Below, one piece after another: positions 17,121 to 26,798 of a stretch of 64,000 bases of DNA. Source of the stretch: a virus. The position numbers and the translations under genes were made by a program. The notes below the pieces were generated by a model. The model was not told where the DNA came from. It worked only from the letters and a program-made list of their open reading frames with translations, and did not search any database. Numbering within the stretch: position 1 is the stretch's first letter; the number at the start of each line of letters is the position of its first letter. The stretch is from the IMG/VR virus record IMGVR_UViG_3300008107_000089, positions 1 to 64,000 of that record; one strand, written 5' to 3'.

Positions 17121-19700
17121 ATGTATCAAGCAATTTATTACGATAGGGAAACCTATACATTTCATTTACGTGACGATAAGACTGGTTGGAGCGAATTTAA
17201 ATATAATCGTCCACGCTATCGAATAGACCCTAATGGGGATTTTCCAACATTAGATGGTAAACGAGCTAATTTAGTAACCAAATATGATTGGAAGGATAAT
17301 TCATTATATGAATCTGATCTAGATGCTTACACAGCAGTGTTAATTGATAGATATAGAGACAGTGATGATACCGCTGAATGGCAAAACATAGTTTATCTAG
17401 ATATTGAGTGTGAAATTGCAGGCGCATTAACACCAGAATTAATTAAAAACGCTCCTACTAAGATAACATCAATATCAGTTTATGATGTTACAACTAAAAA
17501 ATATTACTGTTTAATCTTAGATGAAAAACAACAACTACAAACAGTAAATGAAGAAAATAGAGCGATCATTCCATTTGCTCATGAACATGATTTATTACAT
17601 TCGTTCCTTAATCTATGGGAACAATTAGATCCAACAATCATTTCAGGTTGGAATAGTGAATATTTCGATATTCCATTCTTATATTACCGAATAGAAAATC
17701 AATTAGGTACTGGTTATGCTAAACGTTTATCTCCAATAGGTAAAGTTAAGTTTGCTCAATACATGAATGATGCTCCTGTAGAACTAGGAGGATTAAATCA
17801 TCTTGATTACATGTTGTTATATAAAAAATATAACCCAAAACAAGAGGAATCTTACAAATTAGGTGATATTGGAACTAAATATGTTAATCTAGGTAAAGTA
17901 GAATATGAAGGTAATTTAGATAGATTATTCAATGATGATATAAATAAGTTCATTGAATATAACCTTCGCGACGTAGAAATTCTAATTGAATTAGAAAAGA
18001 AATTCAAATTTATCGAATTAACGATTGCAATTTGTCATCTATGTCATGTGCCTTATGAACAAATATACCTATCAACAGCATTAAATGATGGAGCTATATT
18101 AACATACCTAAAACGTCAGGGTATAGTTTCACCTAATAAACCAACTACTATTCGTCCTTCATTATATGAAGCTAAGGAAGAATATGCTGGTGGATACTTA
18201 AAAGACCCAGTACCAGGATTATATGAATGGGTTATTGACCTTGACTTTACGTCGTTGTATCCGTCTATTATACGTTCACTTAATATTGGTATTGAAACAT
18301 ACATTGGCCGTATTGTTAATAATGACAAATATGACAATAACTGGACATTGGATGATCTAAAGAAAATGGATCCTGAGCAATTAATTACTCTTGAAAAACT
18401 AAATGATGATAAAACTACTAACCAAAACCAAGTGTCAGTGGCTAAAATTATTCAGTTTATTGAGAATGGAAGTATATTAGTTGCAGCATCAGGAGCACTA
18501 TTCAGAACAGATCGCTCATCAGTAGTATGTGATGTACTAACTGATTGGTTTAATAAGCGTGTTGAATATAAGAATCTAATGAAGAAAGCCTATAAAGCAG
18601 GTGATGCTGTTAAAGGCGAATTCTACAATCGACGTCAACATGCTTACAAAATTAAATTAAATGACGTTTATGGTTGTTATGCTATTAATGGCTGGCGCTA
18701 TACTGATGGTCATAAAATCATATCTAAAGCTATTACATTAACTGGTCAGCGTGTAACACAAGAATCGATTAAATTCGTTAATGAATGGATGAATAATAGA
18801 TTAGGTACAACAGGTAAAGATTATGTTGTTACTTCAGATACCGATTCATTATTTATTCAGGTTAAGGATTTAGCACTTAGAAGACATCCAGAGCTTGCTA
18901 CAGCAGGTAGAGATGAATGGACTAGAGTAATTTTAGAGATTGCCTCTGAAATTCAACAAGCAGCAAATGCTAATATTGATCGTGTAACTAGAGAGTATTT
19001 CAATGTTAAAGAGCGTACTCACTACTTTGAATTAAAGCAAGAGGTGATATTGGAAAGAGGTTACTTTGCCGGTAAACGTCGTTACGCTATGTTTATTGTA
19101 AATAAAGAAGGTGTACCTGTTGAGGAATTAGATATGAAGGGTCTTGATCTAATGAAGTCAAATATGACTCCAATGTATCGTAAATTTGGAGAAAGCTTAA
19201 TCAAACAGATAATGTTTGGTACTGCTAAATCAGAAATTGATAAACGTATACTTGATTTTAAAAAGCACGTTAAAACAATTCCAATAGCAGAAATTGCTAA
19301 ACCAACAGGAGTAAAACAAATCCGTTCATATATTGAGCGCAAACCAGGAGCAGGTGAAATATTCTCACATTTGAAACTAAAAGCACCAATCAACACTAAA
19401 GCAGCTATATGGTACAATGATTTACTACGATTTAAAAGATTAGATAAACAATACCCATGTTTCACTGAAGGTGATAAAATGAAATATATTCAATTAAAAG
19501 CAAATCCATATAAAATTGACGTTATTGGGTTTACAGGTAATGACCCTGATTTCATCAACCAATTTATTGAGCAGTACGCAGACAGAGATGAGGGATTTGA
19601 AGCAACGTTGATGAATAAATTGATAGGTATCTATGAGGATTTAGGTTGGGACTTTCCATCAATGCACGAAAAGGCAGGTAAATTCTTTAAGTTTGGATAG
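17121..19700 (+). CDS. Family-B replicative DNA polymerase, 859 aa
   Basis: Exonuclease motifs YLDIECEI (near residue 91) and SGWNSEYFDIPFLYYR, then YNLRDVEI. Polymerase motif A is DLDFTSLYPSIIRS near residue 372, motif B LNDVYGCYAINGWRY, and motif C SDTDSLFIQ near residue 571. Length and order match T4 gp43-like replicases with proofreading. Acts with the clamp at 20065 and the clamp loader at 23780 and 25258. Confidence 0.95.
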   Translation: MYQAIYYDRETYTFHLRDDKTGWSEFKYNRPRYRIDPNGDFPTLDGKRANLVTKYDWKDNSLYESDLDAYTAVLIDRYRDSDDTAEWQNIVYLDIECEIAGALTPELIKNAPTKITSISVYDVTTKKYYCLILDEKQQLQTVNEENRAIIPFAHEHDLLHSFLNLWEQLDPTIISGWNSEYFDIPFLYYRIENQLGTGYAKRLSPIGKVKFAQYMNDAPVELGGLNHLDYMLLYKKYNPKQEESYKLGDIGTKYVNLGKVEYEGNLDRLFNDDINKFIEYNLRDVEILIELEKKFKFIELTIAICHLCHVPYEQIYLSTALNDGAILTYLKRQGIVSPNKPTTIRPSLYEAKEEYAGGYLKDPVPGLYEWVIDLDFTSLYPSIIRSLNIGIETYIGRIVNNDKYDNNWTLDDLKKMDPEQLITLEKLNDDKTTNQNQVSVAKIIQFIENGSILVAASGALFRTDRSSVVCDVLTDWFNKRVEYKNLMKKAYKAGDAVKGEFYNRRQHAYKIKLNDVYGCYAINGWRYTDGHKIISKAITLTGQRVTQESIKFVNEWMNNRLGTTGKDYVVTSDTDSLFIQVKDLALRRHPELATAGRDEWTRVILEIASEIQQAANANIDRVTREYFNVKERTHYFELKQEVILERGYFAGKRRYAMFIVNKEGVPVEELDMKGLDLMKSNMTPMYRKFGESLIKQIMFGTAKSEIDKRILDFKKHVKTIPIAEIAKPTGVKQIRSYIERKPGAGEIFSHLKLKAPINTKAAIWYNDLLRFKRLDKQYPCFTEGDKMKYIQLKANPYKIDVIGFTGNDPDFINQFIEQYADRDEGFEATLMNKLIGIYEDLGWDFPSMHEKAGKFFKFG

Positions 19701-19723
19701 TCACAATAGAAATCGTATATTTA
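19700..19723 (+). promoter_or_regulatory. Promoter before membrane protein and clamp genes
   Basis: TTTGG at 19692-19696, GTCACA at 19700, then ATCGTATATTTA ending at 19723. It follows the TTGG-N15-(A/G)TCGTATATTTA layout exactly. Confidence 0.6.
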
Positions 19724-19727
19724 CTTT

Positions 19728-20063
19728 ATGAAAATAGTTTATGCATTACTGTTGAGCCTACTCGCCCAAGTTATCTCATTTATTCAGTTACAAGGGCAAA
19801 TGGCATGGAAATTCCCTAAGGAAAATCCATATATTATGATGTTGCTTGGATTACCAATCTCATTGATATTCATTAAAACGACTAAAATATTCAATGAAGC
19901 GTTTGATGCTAATTGGCCTGGTAGATTAATAGGCTTTGGGATCGGAGTAATTGTATTTACCGTTATGAGTTGGTTTATATTTAAAGAGCATCCAACTCCT
20001 AAAACATTAACGTGTTTAGGGTTAGCATTTACTATTGTTGTATTACAAATATTTTGGAAATAA
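19728..20063 (+). CDS. Small multidrug-transporter-like membrane protein, 111 aa
   Basis: Four hydrophobic segments fill the protein, with short charged loops; LGLAFTIVVLQIFWK ends it. The size and topology resemble small DMT/SMR-like proteins, but no diagnostic Glu is obvious. One base separates it from the clamp gene. Confidence 0.6.
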   Translation: MKIVYALLLSLLAQVISFIQLQGQMAWKFPKENPYIMMLLGLPISLIFIKTTKIFNEAFDANWPGRLIGFGIGVIVFTVMSWFIFKEHPTPKTLTCLGLAFTIVVLQIFWK

Positions 20064-20064
20064 T

Positions 20065-20790
20065 ATGGAAAAACAATCATTCGTTTCGTTAATTAACAAA
20101 TACTATTTAGATGGTGTTGGTGAAAAAGTAAGATGGAGTGTTAAAGATAAACAAGCCACTATTAAAACATTCTCTGCTACTAAAGATATGGTAGGGATGG
20201 TAACAGGTGAGGTTGAATTACCCGATAGTGAATTTGTGATATTTGATACTAGTAAATTTTTAAAGCTAGTGGGCATTTGCAACCAATTCCTTACTACGGA
20301 TATACAATTTCAAAACAACATCGCCACTAAAATATTAGTAGCCGATAATGAATATAACCTTGAGTATGCGCTTGCTAATTTGATGCTTGCACCTCAAGTA
20401 AACTTTACAGTTGAGGACTTTGAATCGCATTATTCATTTTCAATTGATAATGACTTCATCAACAGATGGATTAAAGCTAAAAAAGCATTAAGTAGTGCTT
20501 ATTGCTCTATCCAACAAATAGAGGGAGAAACAGGCCCATTGATTGAATTTACCTTAGGTGAATTAGAAGGTCACACTAATAAAATTGTATTTACAGAAAC
20601 ACCCGCATCACATATTCCCGAACAACAACCAACAATGTTGCAATTCAATGCAGATTATTTGAAATCTATATTTGATGCTAACTATGGAACAACAGGAATC
20701 ATGTTTATCAATAATGAGGGTGCTATGAAGTTGGATTTTGAAAGTGAAGATGGACAAAAAGCCTCTTATGTGATTCTAGCGAAAGTGTAA
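20065..20790 (+). CDS. Sliding clamp (T4 gp45-like)
   Basis: ATG 20065 follows the previous stop by one base. VELPDSEFVIFDTSKFLKLV, ILVADNEYNLEYAL and the C-terminal YVILAKV are typical of phage PCNA-like clamps. 241 aa with the expected two-domain repeat per subunit. It tethers the polymerase; the loader subunits are encoded 3-5 kb downstream. Confidence 0.82.
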   Translation: MEKQSFVSLINKYYLDGVGEKVRWSVKDKQATIKTFSATKDMVGMVTGEVELPDSEFVIFDTSKFLKLVGICNQFLTTDIQFQNNIATKILVADNEYNLEYALANLMLAPQVNFTVEDFESHYSFSIDNDFINRWIKAKKALSSAYCSIQQIEGETGPLIEFTLGELEGHTNKIVFTETPASHIPEQQPTMLQFNADYLKSIFDANYGTTGIMFINNEGAMKLDFESEDGQKASYVILAKV

Positions 20791-20809
20791 GCTCGTATAT
20801 ATTTATATT

Positions 20810-20830
20810 TGAGATACTTGACAGGTCTCA
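20810..20830 (+). promoter_or_regulatory. Hairpin upstream of hsp20
   Basis: TGAGA (20810-20814) and TCTCA (20826-20830) enclose TACTTGACAGG. The loop is complementary, with one bulge, to the loop of the hairpin after hsp20 at 21470. A TATATTTATA-type box lies just upstream at about 20797. Confidence 0.55.
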
Positions 20831-20876
20831 TTTATTAAATAACCGCTTACCTTAGGGAAGCACAAACATTAAGAAC

Positions 20877-21458
20877 ATGACAATGAAAACAAACTTTGGA
20901 GACATCCCTGTCACTTTAGAAGGACAGATGTTTAACACAACAGGAACCTCAACATTTGCTATTGGAGGAACCTCACCACTAACATTCGCTAATAGTGGCA
21001 TCACATCAACTTGGACATCAGCTCCACCAACTTACAACGATTTCTGGAACTTTAATGAAGAATTTGATTTACTGTGGAAGTCATTCTTTGATAGTAACTC
21101 TGGATACAAGCCGATAAAGGAAAAAGTGGCTAGTATTCCGTGTGATATCCAAGAAACTGAGAATGGCTTGCTAATTGAAATTGCGGCAGTTGGGTTGGAT
21201 AAAGAAGACCTAGACATAATTGTGGATTCAGAAACACTACGTGTTGCTTACCGCAAAACAGAAAAAGAAGAAGAAGATGAGAAAAACGAGTATAGATACT
21301 TGTTACGCTCAATTAAAAAAGCAAGCTTCGATATTGGAATTAAAATTTCTAGTAAGTATGACTTACAGAAAATGGAAGCAAAATTAGAAAAAGGATTATT
21401 GATTTTAGATGTTCCTTTTGCTAAAGAAAATAAACCTAAAAAAGTTACGATTAAATAG
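20877..21458 (+). CDS. Small heat-shock protein, Hsp20 family
   Basis: A disordered Thr/Ser/Gly-rich N-terminus of about 55 residues, then an alpha-crystallin domain: IPCDIQETENGLLIEIAAVG, DIIVDSETLRVAYR, and a final beta-strand GLLILDVPF. It is a holdase that binds unfolding proteins. It precedes GroES/GroEL, forming a chaperone island. The start could be 20877 or the ATG at 20883. Confidence 0.9.
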   Translation: MTMKTNFGDIPVTLEGQMFNTTGTSTFAIGGTSPLTFANSGITSTWTSAPPTYNDFWNFNEEFDLLWKSFFDSNSGYKPIKEKVASIPCDIQETENGLLIEIAAVGLDKEDLDIIVDSETLRVAYRKTEKEEEDEKNEYRYLLRSIKKASFDIGIKISSKYDLQKMEAKLEKGLLILDVPFAKENKPKKVTIK

Positions 21459-21469
21459 TTTTGAAAACC

Positions 21470-21489
21470 GAAGACCTGTCAGTATCTTC
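21470..21489 (+). promoter_or_regulatory. Hairpin downstream of hsp20
   Basis: GAAGA (21470-21474) and TCTTC (21485-21489) enclose CCTGTCAGTA. Its reverse complement is nearly identical to the hairpin at 20810, with compensating changes in the stem. Confidence 0.55.
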
Positions 21490-21506
21490 ATTTAACAAGT
21501 TATAAT

Positions 21507-21800
21507 ATGAAAATAAAAGCGTTACATAATCACGTTGTGATTAAACAAGATGAGAATCAAGAAGAAAGTTATGGCCGCATCGTTGTTGCCGATTTAGGTA
21601 AAGAAAAACCACTTCAAGGTACAGTTGTAGAAGTAGGACCTGGTGTTCGTTCTATTACTGGAGAATACTTTATTAAAACTGAAGTAAAGGTGGGTGAAAC
21701 AGTAGTATTCCCTTCATTTGGAGGTACTAAAATTACTGTTGACGGTGAGGAATATATCATTATGAAGGAGTCAGATTTATTAATTGTACTAGAAAAATAA
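21507..21800 (+). CDS. groS: GroES co-chaperonin
   Basis: 97 aa: IKALHNHVVIKQDE, a mobile loop region SYGRIVVADLGKEKPLQGTV, VVEVGPG and VKVGETVVFPSFGGTKI. This is the standard Cpn10 strand order, with YIIMKESDLL at the end. Forms the heptameric lid for the GroEL encoded 3 bases downstream. Confidence 0.93.
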   Translation: MKIKALHNHVVIKQDENQEESYGRIVVADLGKEKPLQGTVVEVGPGVRSITGEYFIKTEVKVGETVVFPSFGGTKITVDGEEYIIMKESDLLIVLEK

Positions 21801-21803
21801 AAC

Positions 21804-23429
21804 ATGAGTAAAATAATCAGTTTCGATCGCGAAGCAAAAGAAAAGCTACAGAAAGGTATAGACAAAGTATACAAGGCAGTAGCAGTTACAATGGGTCCCT
21901 TTGGACGTAACGTATTAATTGAAAAAGAATACGGACAGGTAGGATCAACAAAAGACGGTGTTACAGTAGCAAAAACAATTTCATTGGAAGATCCAATCGA
22001 AAATATGGCTGCAACTGTAATTAAGCAGGCAGCATCTAAAACAGTTGATGCAGCTGGTGATGGTACTACAACATCAACAGTACTAGCACATTCTATTGCT
22101 ACAAGAGCATTAGATGCAACGTCTTATGCTTCGACTAATGCCACTCAGATTAAGAAAGGTATTGAAGAAGCAACTAAAAAAGTAGTTGATGCCCTAAAAG
22201 AAATATCTAAGGATATTACAGATGAAAACCAAATTAAACAAATTGCTACATTATCAGCAAATGGTGATGAAGAAATTGGTAATATCGTTGCAACAGCAAT
22301 TGATAAAGTAGGTAGAGATGGAGTTGTAACTGTAGAGAAATCACGTACAGGAGAAACAACACTAGAAGTTGTAGAAGGTTTACAATTTGATCGTGGTTAT
22401 AAATCACCTTACTTTGTAACTGACAACAATGCAATGCAAGTTACTTTAAATGATCCATATATTTTAGTTTATGATAAACGTATTAGTGCAGTTAAGGATT
22501 TACTTCCACTACTTGAACGTGTTTCTACTGAGAACAAATCTTTACTTATTATAGCAGAAGATATTGACGGTGAAGCACTAGCAACATTAGTAATGAACAA
22601 AGCACGTGGTGTATTGCAAGTTGCTGCTGTTAAGGCTCCTGAATTTGGTGATCGTAGAACAGCAATGTTAGAAGATATTGCTACACTAACTGGTGGTGAA
22701 GTAATCAGTAACGATAAAGGTATGACATTAGCTAAACTTGACATTAATTGGTTAGGTAAGGCTAGAGTAGTCACTATCAGTAAAGATACAACAACCATTG
22801 TTGATGGTAAAGGCGACGCTGATAAAATTGAAGCTCGTATCTTGAGTGTTAAAGCACAAATGGATTCTCCAAATACATCACCTTACGAAATTGAAAAATT
22901 ACAAGAGCGTTTAGGTAAAATGGTTGGAGGTGTAGCTATTATCAATGTAGGTGGTGCTAACGAAATTGAAATGGAAGAAAAGAAGGATCGTATTGATGAT
23001 GCTTTACAAGCAACTAAAGCCGCTCTTGAAGAAGGTATTCTACCAGGTGCTGGTATTGCTTTACTACAAGCAAGAAGAGTAATTGCAGATGATATTTTAG
23101 GTGATAGTGATAAAGCAAAAGGTGCTAGTATCATTTTCCAAGCATGTTCATCACCATTCAAACAAATTTTAAAGAATGCTGGTGAAGACGCTACTGAGTG
23201 GTGGATGAAACTAAGCAATACATCAAATATGGTACCAAACATAAGCAACGGAACAATAACAGATGCTTATTCATCAGGTATCATCGATCCAACTAAAGTA
23301 GTAAGATCAGCGTTGCAAAACGCAGCTGCAGCAGCTATTACATTGCTGATGACTGAATGTGTTATCCATGAAAAGCCTGAAGAAAAAAAGGACAATGACA
23401 TGGGTGGTATGGCAGGATTCGGAATGTAA
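21804..23429 (+). CDS. groL: GroEL chaperonin, 541 aa
   Basis: Full-length Cpn60 with VAVTMGPFGRNVLIEK, DGVTVAKTISLED, AGDGTTTSTVLAH (ATP site), GGVAIINVGG and EEGILPGAGIALL. The C-terminus ends GGMAGFGM, a host-like GGM tail. Nearly host length. Makes a folding chamber with GroES, perhaps for large phage structural proteins. Operon with hsp20 and groES. Confidence 0.96.
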   Translation: MSKIISFDREAKEKLQKGIDKVYKAVAVTMGPFGRNVLIEKEYGQVGSTKDGVTVAKTISLEDPIENMAATVIKQAASKTVDAAGDGTTTSTVLAHSIATRALDATSYASTNATQIKKGIEEATKKVVDALKEISKDITDENQIKQIATLSANGDEEIGNIVATAIDKVGRDGVVTVEKSRTGETTLEVVEGLQFDRGYKSPYFVTDNNAMQVTLNDPYILVYDKRISAVKDLLPLLERVSTENKSLLIIAEDIDGEALATLVMNKARGVLQVAAVKAPEFGDRRTAMLEDIATLTGGEVISNDKGMTLAKLDINWLGKARVVTISKDTTTIVDGKGDADKIEARILSVKAQMDSPNTSPYEIEKLQERLGKMVGGVAIINVGGANEIEMEEKKDRIDDALQATKAALEEGILPGAGIALLQARRVIADDILGDSDKAKGASIIFQACSSPFKQILKNAGEDATEWWMKLSNTSNMVPNISNGTITDAYSSGIIDPTKVVRSALQNAAAAAITLLMTECVIHEKPEEKKDNDMGGMAGFGM

Positions 23430-23438
23430 CGTTACCCT

Positions 23439-23783
23439 ATGAGAAAATTATATTTGGATGATATCCGCATCCCACAAACAGAGGGATGGGATATCGTTCG
23501 CAATTACGATGAATTTGTGTTTTGGATTAAGCTAAACGGTGTACCTGATGAAGTATCATTTGACCACGATTTGGCAGAAATAGATTATAATCCATCAACA
23601 GGTGCTCAGAAGTTTAAATACTATGAGAAAACAGGATATGATGCTGCTAAATGGCTAGGGCAACACTGTATTGAGAAAAATATCCCATTTCCAAAATGGA
23701 ATGTACACTCTGCAAATCCAGTTGGTAAGGCAAATATAGAAGCGTATATTCAAAATGTTATTAAACATCAAAATCAGTTATGA
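23439..23783 (+). CDS. Cyclic-phosphate-processing receiver-domain protein (cREC family)
   Basis: KLYLDDIRIPQ, FDHDLAEIDYN, TGYDAAKWLG and WNVHSANPVG match the small receiver-like family named for a proposed cyclic-phosphate function. The paired Asp residues (LDD, DHD) and HSANP are the conserved positions. The family's link to RNA-end processing is a published prediction; it would suit the RNA-rich part of this genome. Overlaps the clamp-loader gene. Confidence 0.65.
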   Translation: MRKLYLDDIRIPQTEGWDIVRNYDEFVFWIKLNGVPDEVSFDHDLAEIDYNPSTGAQKFKYYEKTGYDAAKWLGQHCIEKNIPFPKWNVHSANPVGKANIEAYIQNVIKHQNQL

Positions 23784-24700
23784 AACAACATTCACTTTGG
23801 ATTGAGAAATACAGATCAGAAAATTTAGAACAATACATAGGCAACGATGCGGTTAAAGCCCGCATCGCTGACTGTATTGCTTCAAACGATATACCCCATT
23901 TCATCTTTGCTGGCACTGCAGGCACAGGTAAAACCACACTCGCGAAACTAATAGTAAAGAACATCCAATGTGACTATCTTTATATTAATGCCAGTGATGA
24001 AAATGGGATTGATGTTATTAGAGAAAAAGTAAAAGGCTTTGCGTCAACAGCATCTTTCCAACCTATTAAGGTGGTAATACTAGATGAAGCTGATTTCTTA
24101 ACCCAACCAGCTCAGGCTGCGCTTCGTAATCTAATCGAAGAATACTCAGCTTACACTCGTTTTATTCTTACTTGCAATTATCTAGAGCGTTTGATTGAAC
24201 CACTACAATCACGTTGTGAGGTTCATATGTTAAAACCACCTACGAAAGGTGCTGTTGCAAAGCATATTTGTACTAATATTCTTGATGTTGAAGGTATTAC
24301 CTATGAAATGTCAGATATTGCTCAAATAGTTAATTTGTTCTACCCTGATGTTCGTTCTATTATTAAAACGCTACAACAAAATTCCAAAGATAATAAACTA
24401 ACAATTACTACAATTGATGACAATTGGTGTAAACAATTAGTTCAAATATTAAATAAACGCGAGAAAAACGCTTGGTATCAAGTTAGACAATTAGTAGCTG
24501 ATTCGCAAGTAGATGATTTTCAAACAGCTTATAGATACATGTTTGATAGCCTATCTGAATTTAGCTACGGACATGATGCTGAGCTATCAGTTATATTAGA
24601 TGATTTCATTTGGCGTGCAGGTGTAGTACCTGACAAAGAAATTAACTTTGCTGCTTGCATCGCTAAAATATTACAAACAAATAAAAAACAAGTATTATAA
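23780..24700 (+). CDS. Clamp-loader large subunit (T4 gp44/RFC-like)
   Basis: AAA+ ATPase: WIEKYRSENLEQYIG, Walker A FAGTAGTGKTTLAK near residue 46, Walker B VVILDEADFL, and SRCEVHMLKPP with the SRC arginine finger motif. Loads the clamp of 20065 with the small subunit at 25258. 306 aa, full length. Confidence 0.93.
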   Translation: MKQHSLWIEKYRSENLEQYIGNDAVKARIADCIASNDIPHFIFAGTAGTGKTTLAKLIVKNIQCDYLYINASDENGIDVIREKVKGFASTASFQPIKVVILDEADFLTQPAQAALRNLIEEYSAYTRFILTCNYLERLIEPLQSRCEVHMLKPPTKGAVAKHICTNILDVEGITYEMSDIAQIVNLFYPDVRSIIKTLQQNSKDNKLTITTIDDNWCKQLVQILNKREKNAWYQVRQLVADSQVDDFQTAYRYMFDSLSEFSYGHDAELSVILDDFIWRAGVVPDKEINFAACIAKILQTNKKQVL

Positions 24701-24701
24701 T

Positions 24702-24986
24702 ATGTCACAACAAATGAATTTAAATATTAGTTTAGATAAAACTAAAGAAGTGGTTTGTGAAAAATGTGGTAACAATGTCTTTATTGAAGGTATGCTATTA
24801 AGAAAAGCATCTAGATTATTGACAGGCACATCACAAGACGCTTTAATTCCAATCACAGTGTTTGCTTGTAGCAAATGCGGAAACGTGAATGATGAATTTC
24901 TACCCTTCCAACTTAAACAACAATCAAGTGAGATTGAAGAGGTAGAAGTAAAAGAAGAAAATGAAGGTAAAATTATAAAATTTTAA
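24702..24986 (+). CDS. Zinc-ribbon protein, 94 aa
   Basis: VCEKCGNNVFIEG and FACSKCGNVNDEF make a CxxC...CxxC ribbon, with LLRKASRLLTGTSQD between. ATG 24702 lies one base after the loader stop, so that start is used. A conserved phage type of unknown function in my recollection. Confidence 0.65.
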   Translation: MSQQMNLNISLDKTKEVVCEKCGNNVFIEGMLLRKASRLLTGTSQDALIPITVFACSKCGNVNDEFLPFQLKQQSSEIEEVEVKEENEGKIIKF

Positions 24987-24988
24987 TT

Positions 24989-25258
24989 ATGTTAATAGCA
25001 ATAGCAATACTCGTAATAGCAATAACTAGTGCATTTACTGCTTATTACAGTTCCAAGAAAATGGATCAACTACAAGCTCAAATTGATAGTTTAAGTAGTG
25101 AACTACAAAATATGAATTCATGGGCTAAAAAATTCTCTAATGATAGTAAACATATAACAGAAAATTTAGATAAACAGATTAAGTCTCAATACAGCCATTT
25201 TACAAGCCGTATTGATAAGACTAGAAACGATGTACTACAAAATACAAGACAATATTAA
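24989..25258 (+). CDS. Membrane-anchored coiled-coil protein, 89 aa
   Basis: LIAIAILVIAITSAFTAYY is a single N-terminal membrane segment. The rest is heptad-like (DQLQAQIDSLSSELQNMN). Stop and next ATG overlap (TAATG). Unknown role. Confidence 0.6.
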   Translation: MLIAIAILVIAITSAFTAYYSSKKMDQLQAQIDSLSSELQNMNSWAKKFSNDSKHITENLDKQIKSQYSHFTSRIDKTRNDVLQNTRQY

Positions 25259-25635
25259 TGCCAAATATATTTGACCATATTAAGAACATCACTACTAATA
25301 AGGGACCATATCTAGGTGACGAGGGATGGAACAATTGGATGATCAATCGTTATCTAAGTATGGACCCTGATTACTGTGAGGTAGTCAATATAGTACAGAA
25401 GAATACTTGGCAAATGAAGGGAGAGTACCTATACAATCTATATAAGGACCTTATCCCACAGCAATATAAGTTTTTAAAGTATATCAAAGCATCTAAGAAA
25501 AATACTTATGATGAAAGCGAAGTAGAAGCAGTAGCTACTTATTTCGAAGTGTCTAAAAAACAGGCTAAAGAATATATTAGCATGTTACCCAAAGATGAAT
25601 TAAATAATATAACAGCACAGATAAATGGAAAATAA
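25258..25635 (+). CDS. Clamp-loader small subunit (T4 gp62-like)
   Basis: LFD-type start (NIFDHIKNITTNKG), WNNWMINRYLSMDPDY and QQYKFLKYIKASKK match small gp62-like subunits in large phages. No ATPase motif, as expected. Position beside the large subunit supports the call. Confidence 0.7.
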   Translation: MPNIFDHIKNITTNKGPYLGDEGWNNWMINRYLSMDPDYCEVVNIVQKNTWQMKGEYLYNLYKDLIPQQYKFLKYIKASKKNTYDESEVEAVATYFEVSKKQAKEYISMLPKDELNNITAQINGK

Positions 25636-25837
25636 TTTAGATTCAGTAGTTACATCTATTATAAATCAATTTGTAGAAAGATCAGCTAAAGGTAAAGCAA
25701 AATACGGTGTTGATCTAGATCGTACAGATCTAACATTACTAGAGTGGATTGAACATGCTAAACAAGAGCATATGGATGCAATCCTATACTTAGAAAAAAT
25801 TAAACAAGAAATTAGTGGCCAAGAAAAAGTTATCTGA
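25625..25837 (+). CDS. Small conserved phage protein, 70 aa
   Basis: FVERSAKGKAKYGVDLDRTDLTLLEWIEHAKQEHMDAILYLEK is a widespread phage segment resembling the N-terminal region attached to dATP/dGTP diphosphohydrolases. Standing alone it has no catalytic domain. Overlaps neighbours at both ends. Confidence 0.6.
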   Translation: MENNLDSVVTSIINQFVERSAKGKAKYGVDLDRTDLTLLEWIEHAKQEHMDAILYLEKIKQEISGQEKVI

Positions 25838-26756
25838 GGTTGAATTAAAGATAAAAAACTATCAACCACCAGAGATTAATCATAGTTTCCAGCGCAGCGT
25901 CTCCTACTCCCAATTCTCAATGTGGAGTTCATGTCCACATAAGTGGTATTTAACTTATGTAGAGAACAAACAACCGTACCAAGCTAGTATTCATACTGTG
26001 TTTGGTACGGCGTTTCATGAAACATTACAAGATTATATAACAGTAATGTATAATGAAAGCGGAGCAGCAGCTGATAGAATGGATTTAATCGCTTTATTTC
26101 AAGCTAAGTTTGCAGAAGTGTATTCTAAAGAATACAAAGCAGCTGGAGCACACTTCAGTTCACCTCAGGAAATGGGTGAATTTTATGAAGATGCTGTTGC
26201 TATATTAGATTGGATTAAGAAAAATAGAAATAGAATATTCACTATACGTAAAATGAAGTTACTTGGAATAGAGTTACCATTATTGCTAAAAGTACAGAAT
26301 AATTTATTCTACAAAGCATTCATTGATTTTGCTCTATATGATGAAGATTTAAAGAAAATTTACATATATGACATCAAAACATCTACCAGAGGATGGAACG
26401 ATAATGACAAAAAAGATGATGCTAAAATCTCTCAAGTATTGCTATACAAGCAGTACTTTGCGCAGCAATTTGATGTGGATGTGGAAGAAATCGAAGTCGA
26501 ATTCTTTATCGTCAAGCGCAAAATCTGGGAACAATCAGAATACCCTATCCCAAGAGTACAATCATTCAAACCAGCTAGCGGAAAAAATAAACGCAAGCAA
26601 GCAATAGATAACTTTCAATCCTTTATCAACGACTGTTTTGATAATGTTGGTAAACCACAAATAAAGTCGTATATTAAAAATGTAGGTGAAAAATCATGTA
26701 AGTGGTGTCCCTACAACGATAAACCAGAACTTTGCGATAAAGCTACAGTTTCTTAA
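25815..26756 (+). CDS. PD-(D/E)XK nuclease, Cas4/RecB-like
   Basis: SYSQFSMWSSCPHKWYLTYV with one cluster Cys, then FHETLQDYI, FIDFALYDEDLKKIYIYDIKTSTRG (DIKT catalytic core) and the C-terminal CKWCPYNDKPELC. The Cys arrangement suggests an Fe-S cluster. Likely a recombination exonuclease. GTG at 25815 is used as start because the N-terminus is needed; it overlaps the previous gene. Confidence 0.82.
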   Translation: MAKKKLSEVELKIKNYQPPEINHSFQRSVSYSQFSMWSSCPHKWYLTYVENKQPYQASIHTVFGTAFHETLQDYITVMYNESGAAADRMDLIALFQAKFAEVYSKEYKAAGAHFSSPQEMGEFYEDAVAILDWIKKNRNRIFTIRKMKLLGIELPLLLKVQNNLFYKAFIDFALYDEDLKKIYIYDIKTSTRGWNDNDKKDDAKISQVLLYKQYFAQQFDVDVEEIEVEFFIVKRKIWEQSEYPIPRVQSFKPASGKNKRKQAIDNFQSFINDCFDNVGKPQIKSYIKNVGEKSCKWCPYNDKPELCDKATVS

Positions 26757-26798
26757 AGATTTATATATTTATATCCGAATATATAAAATTTAAAAACT

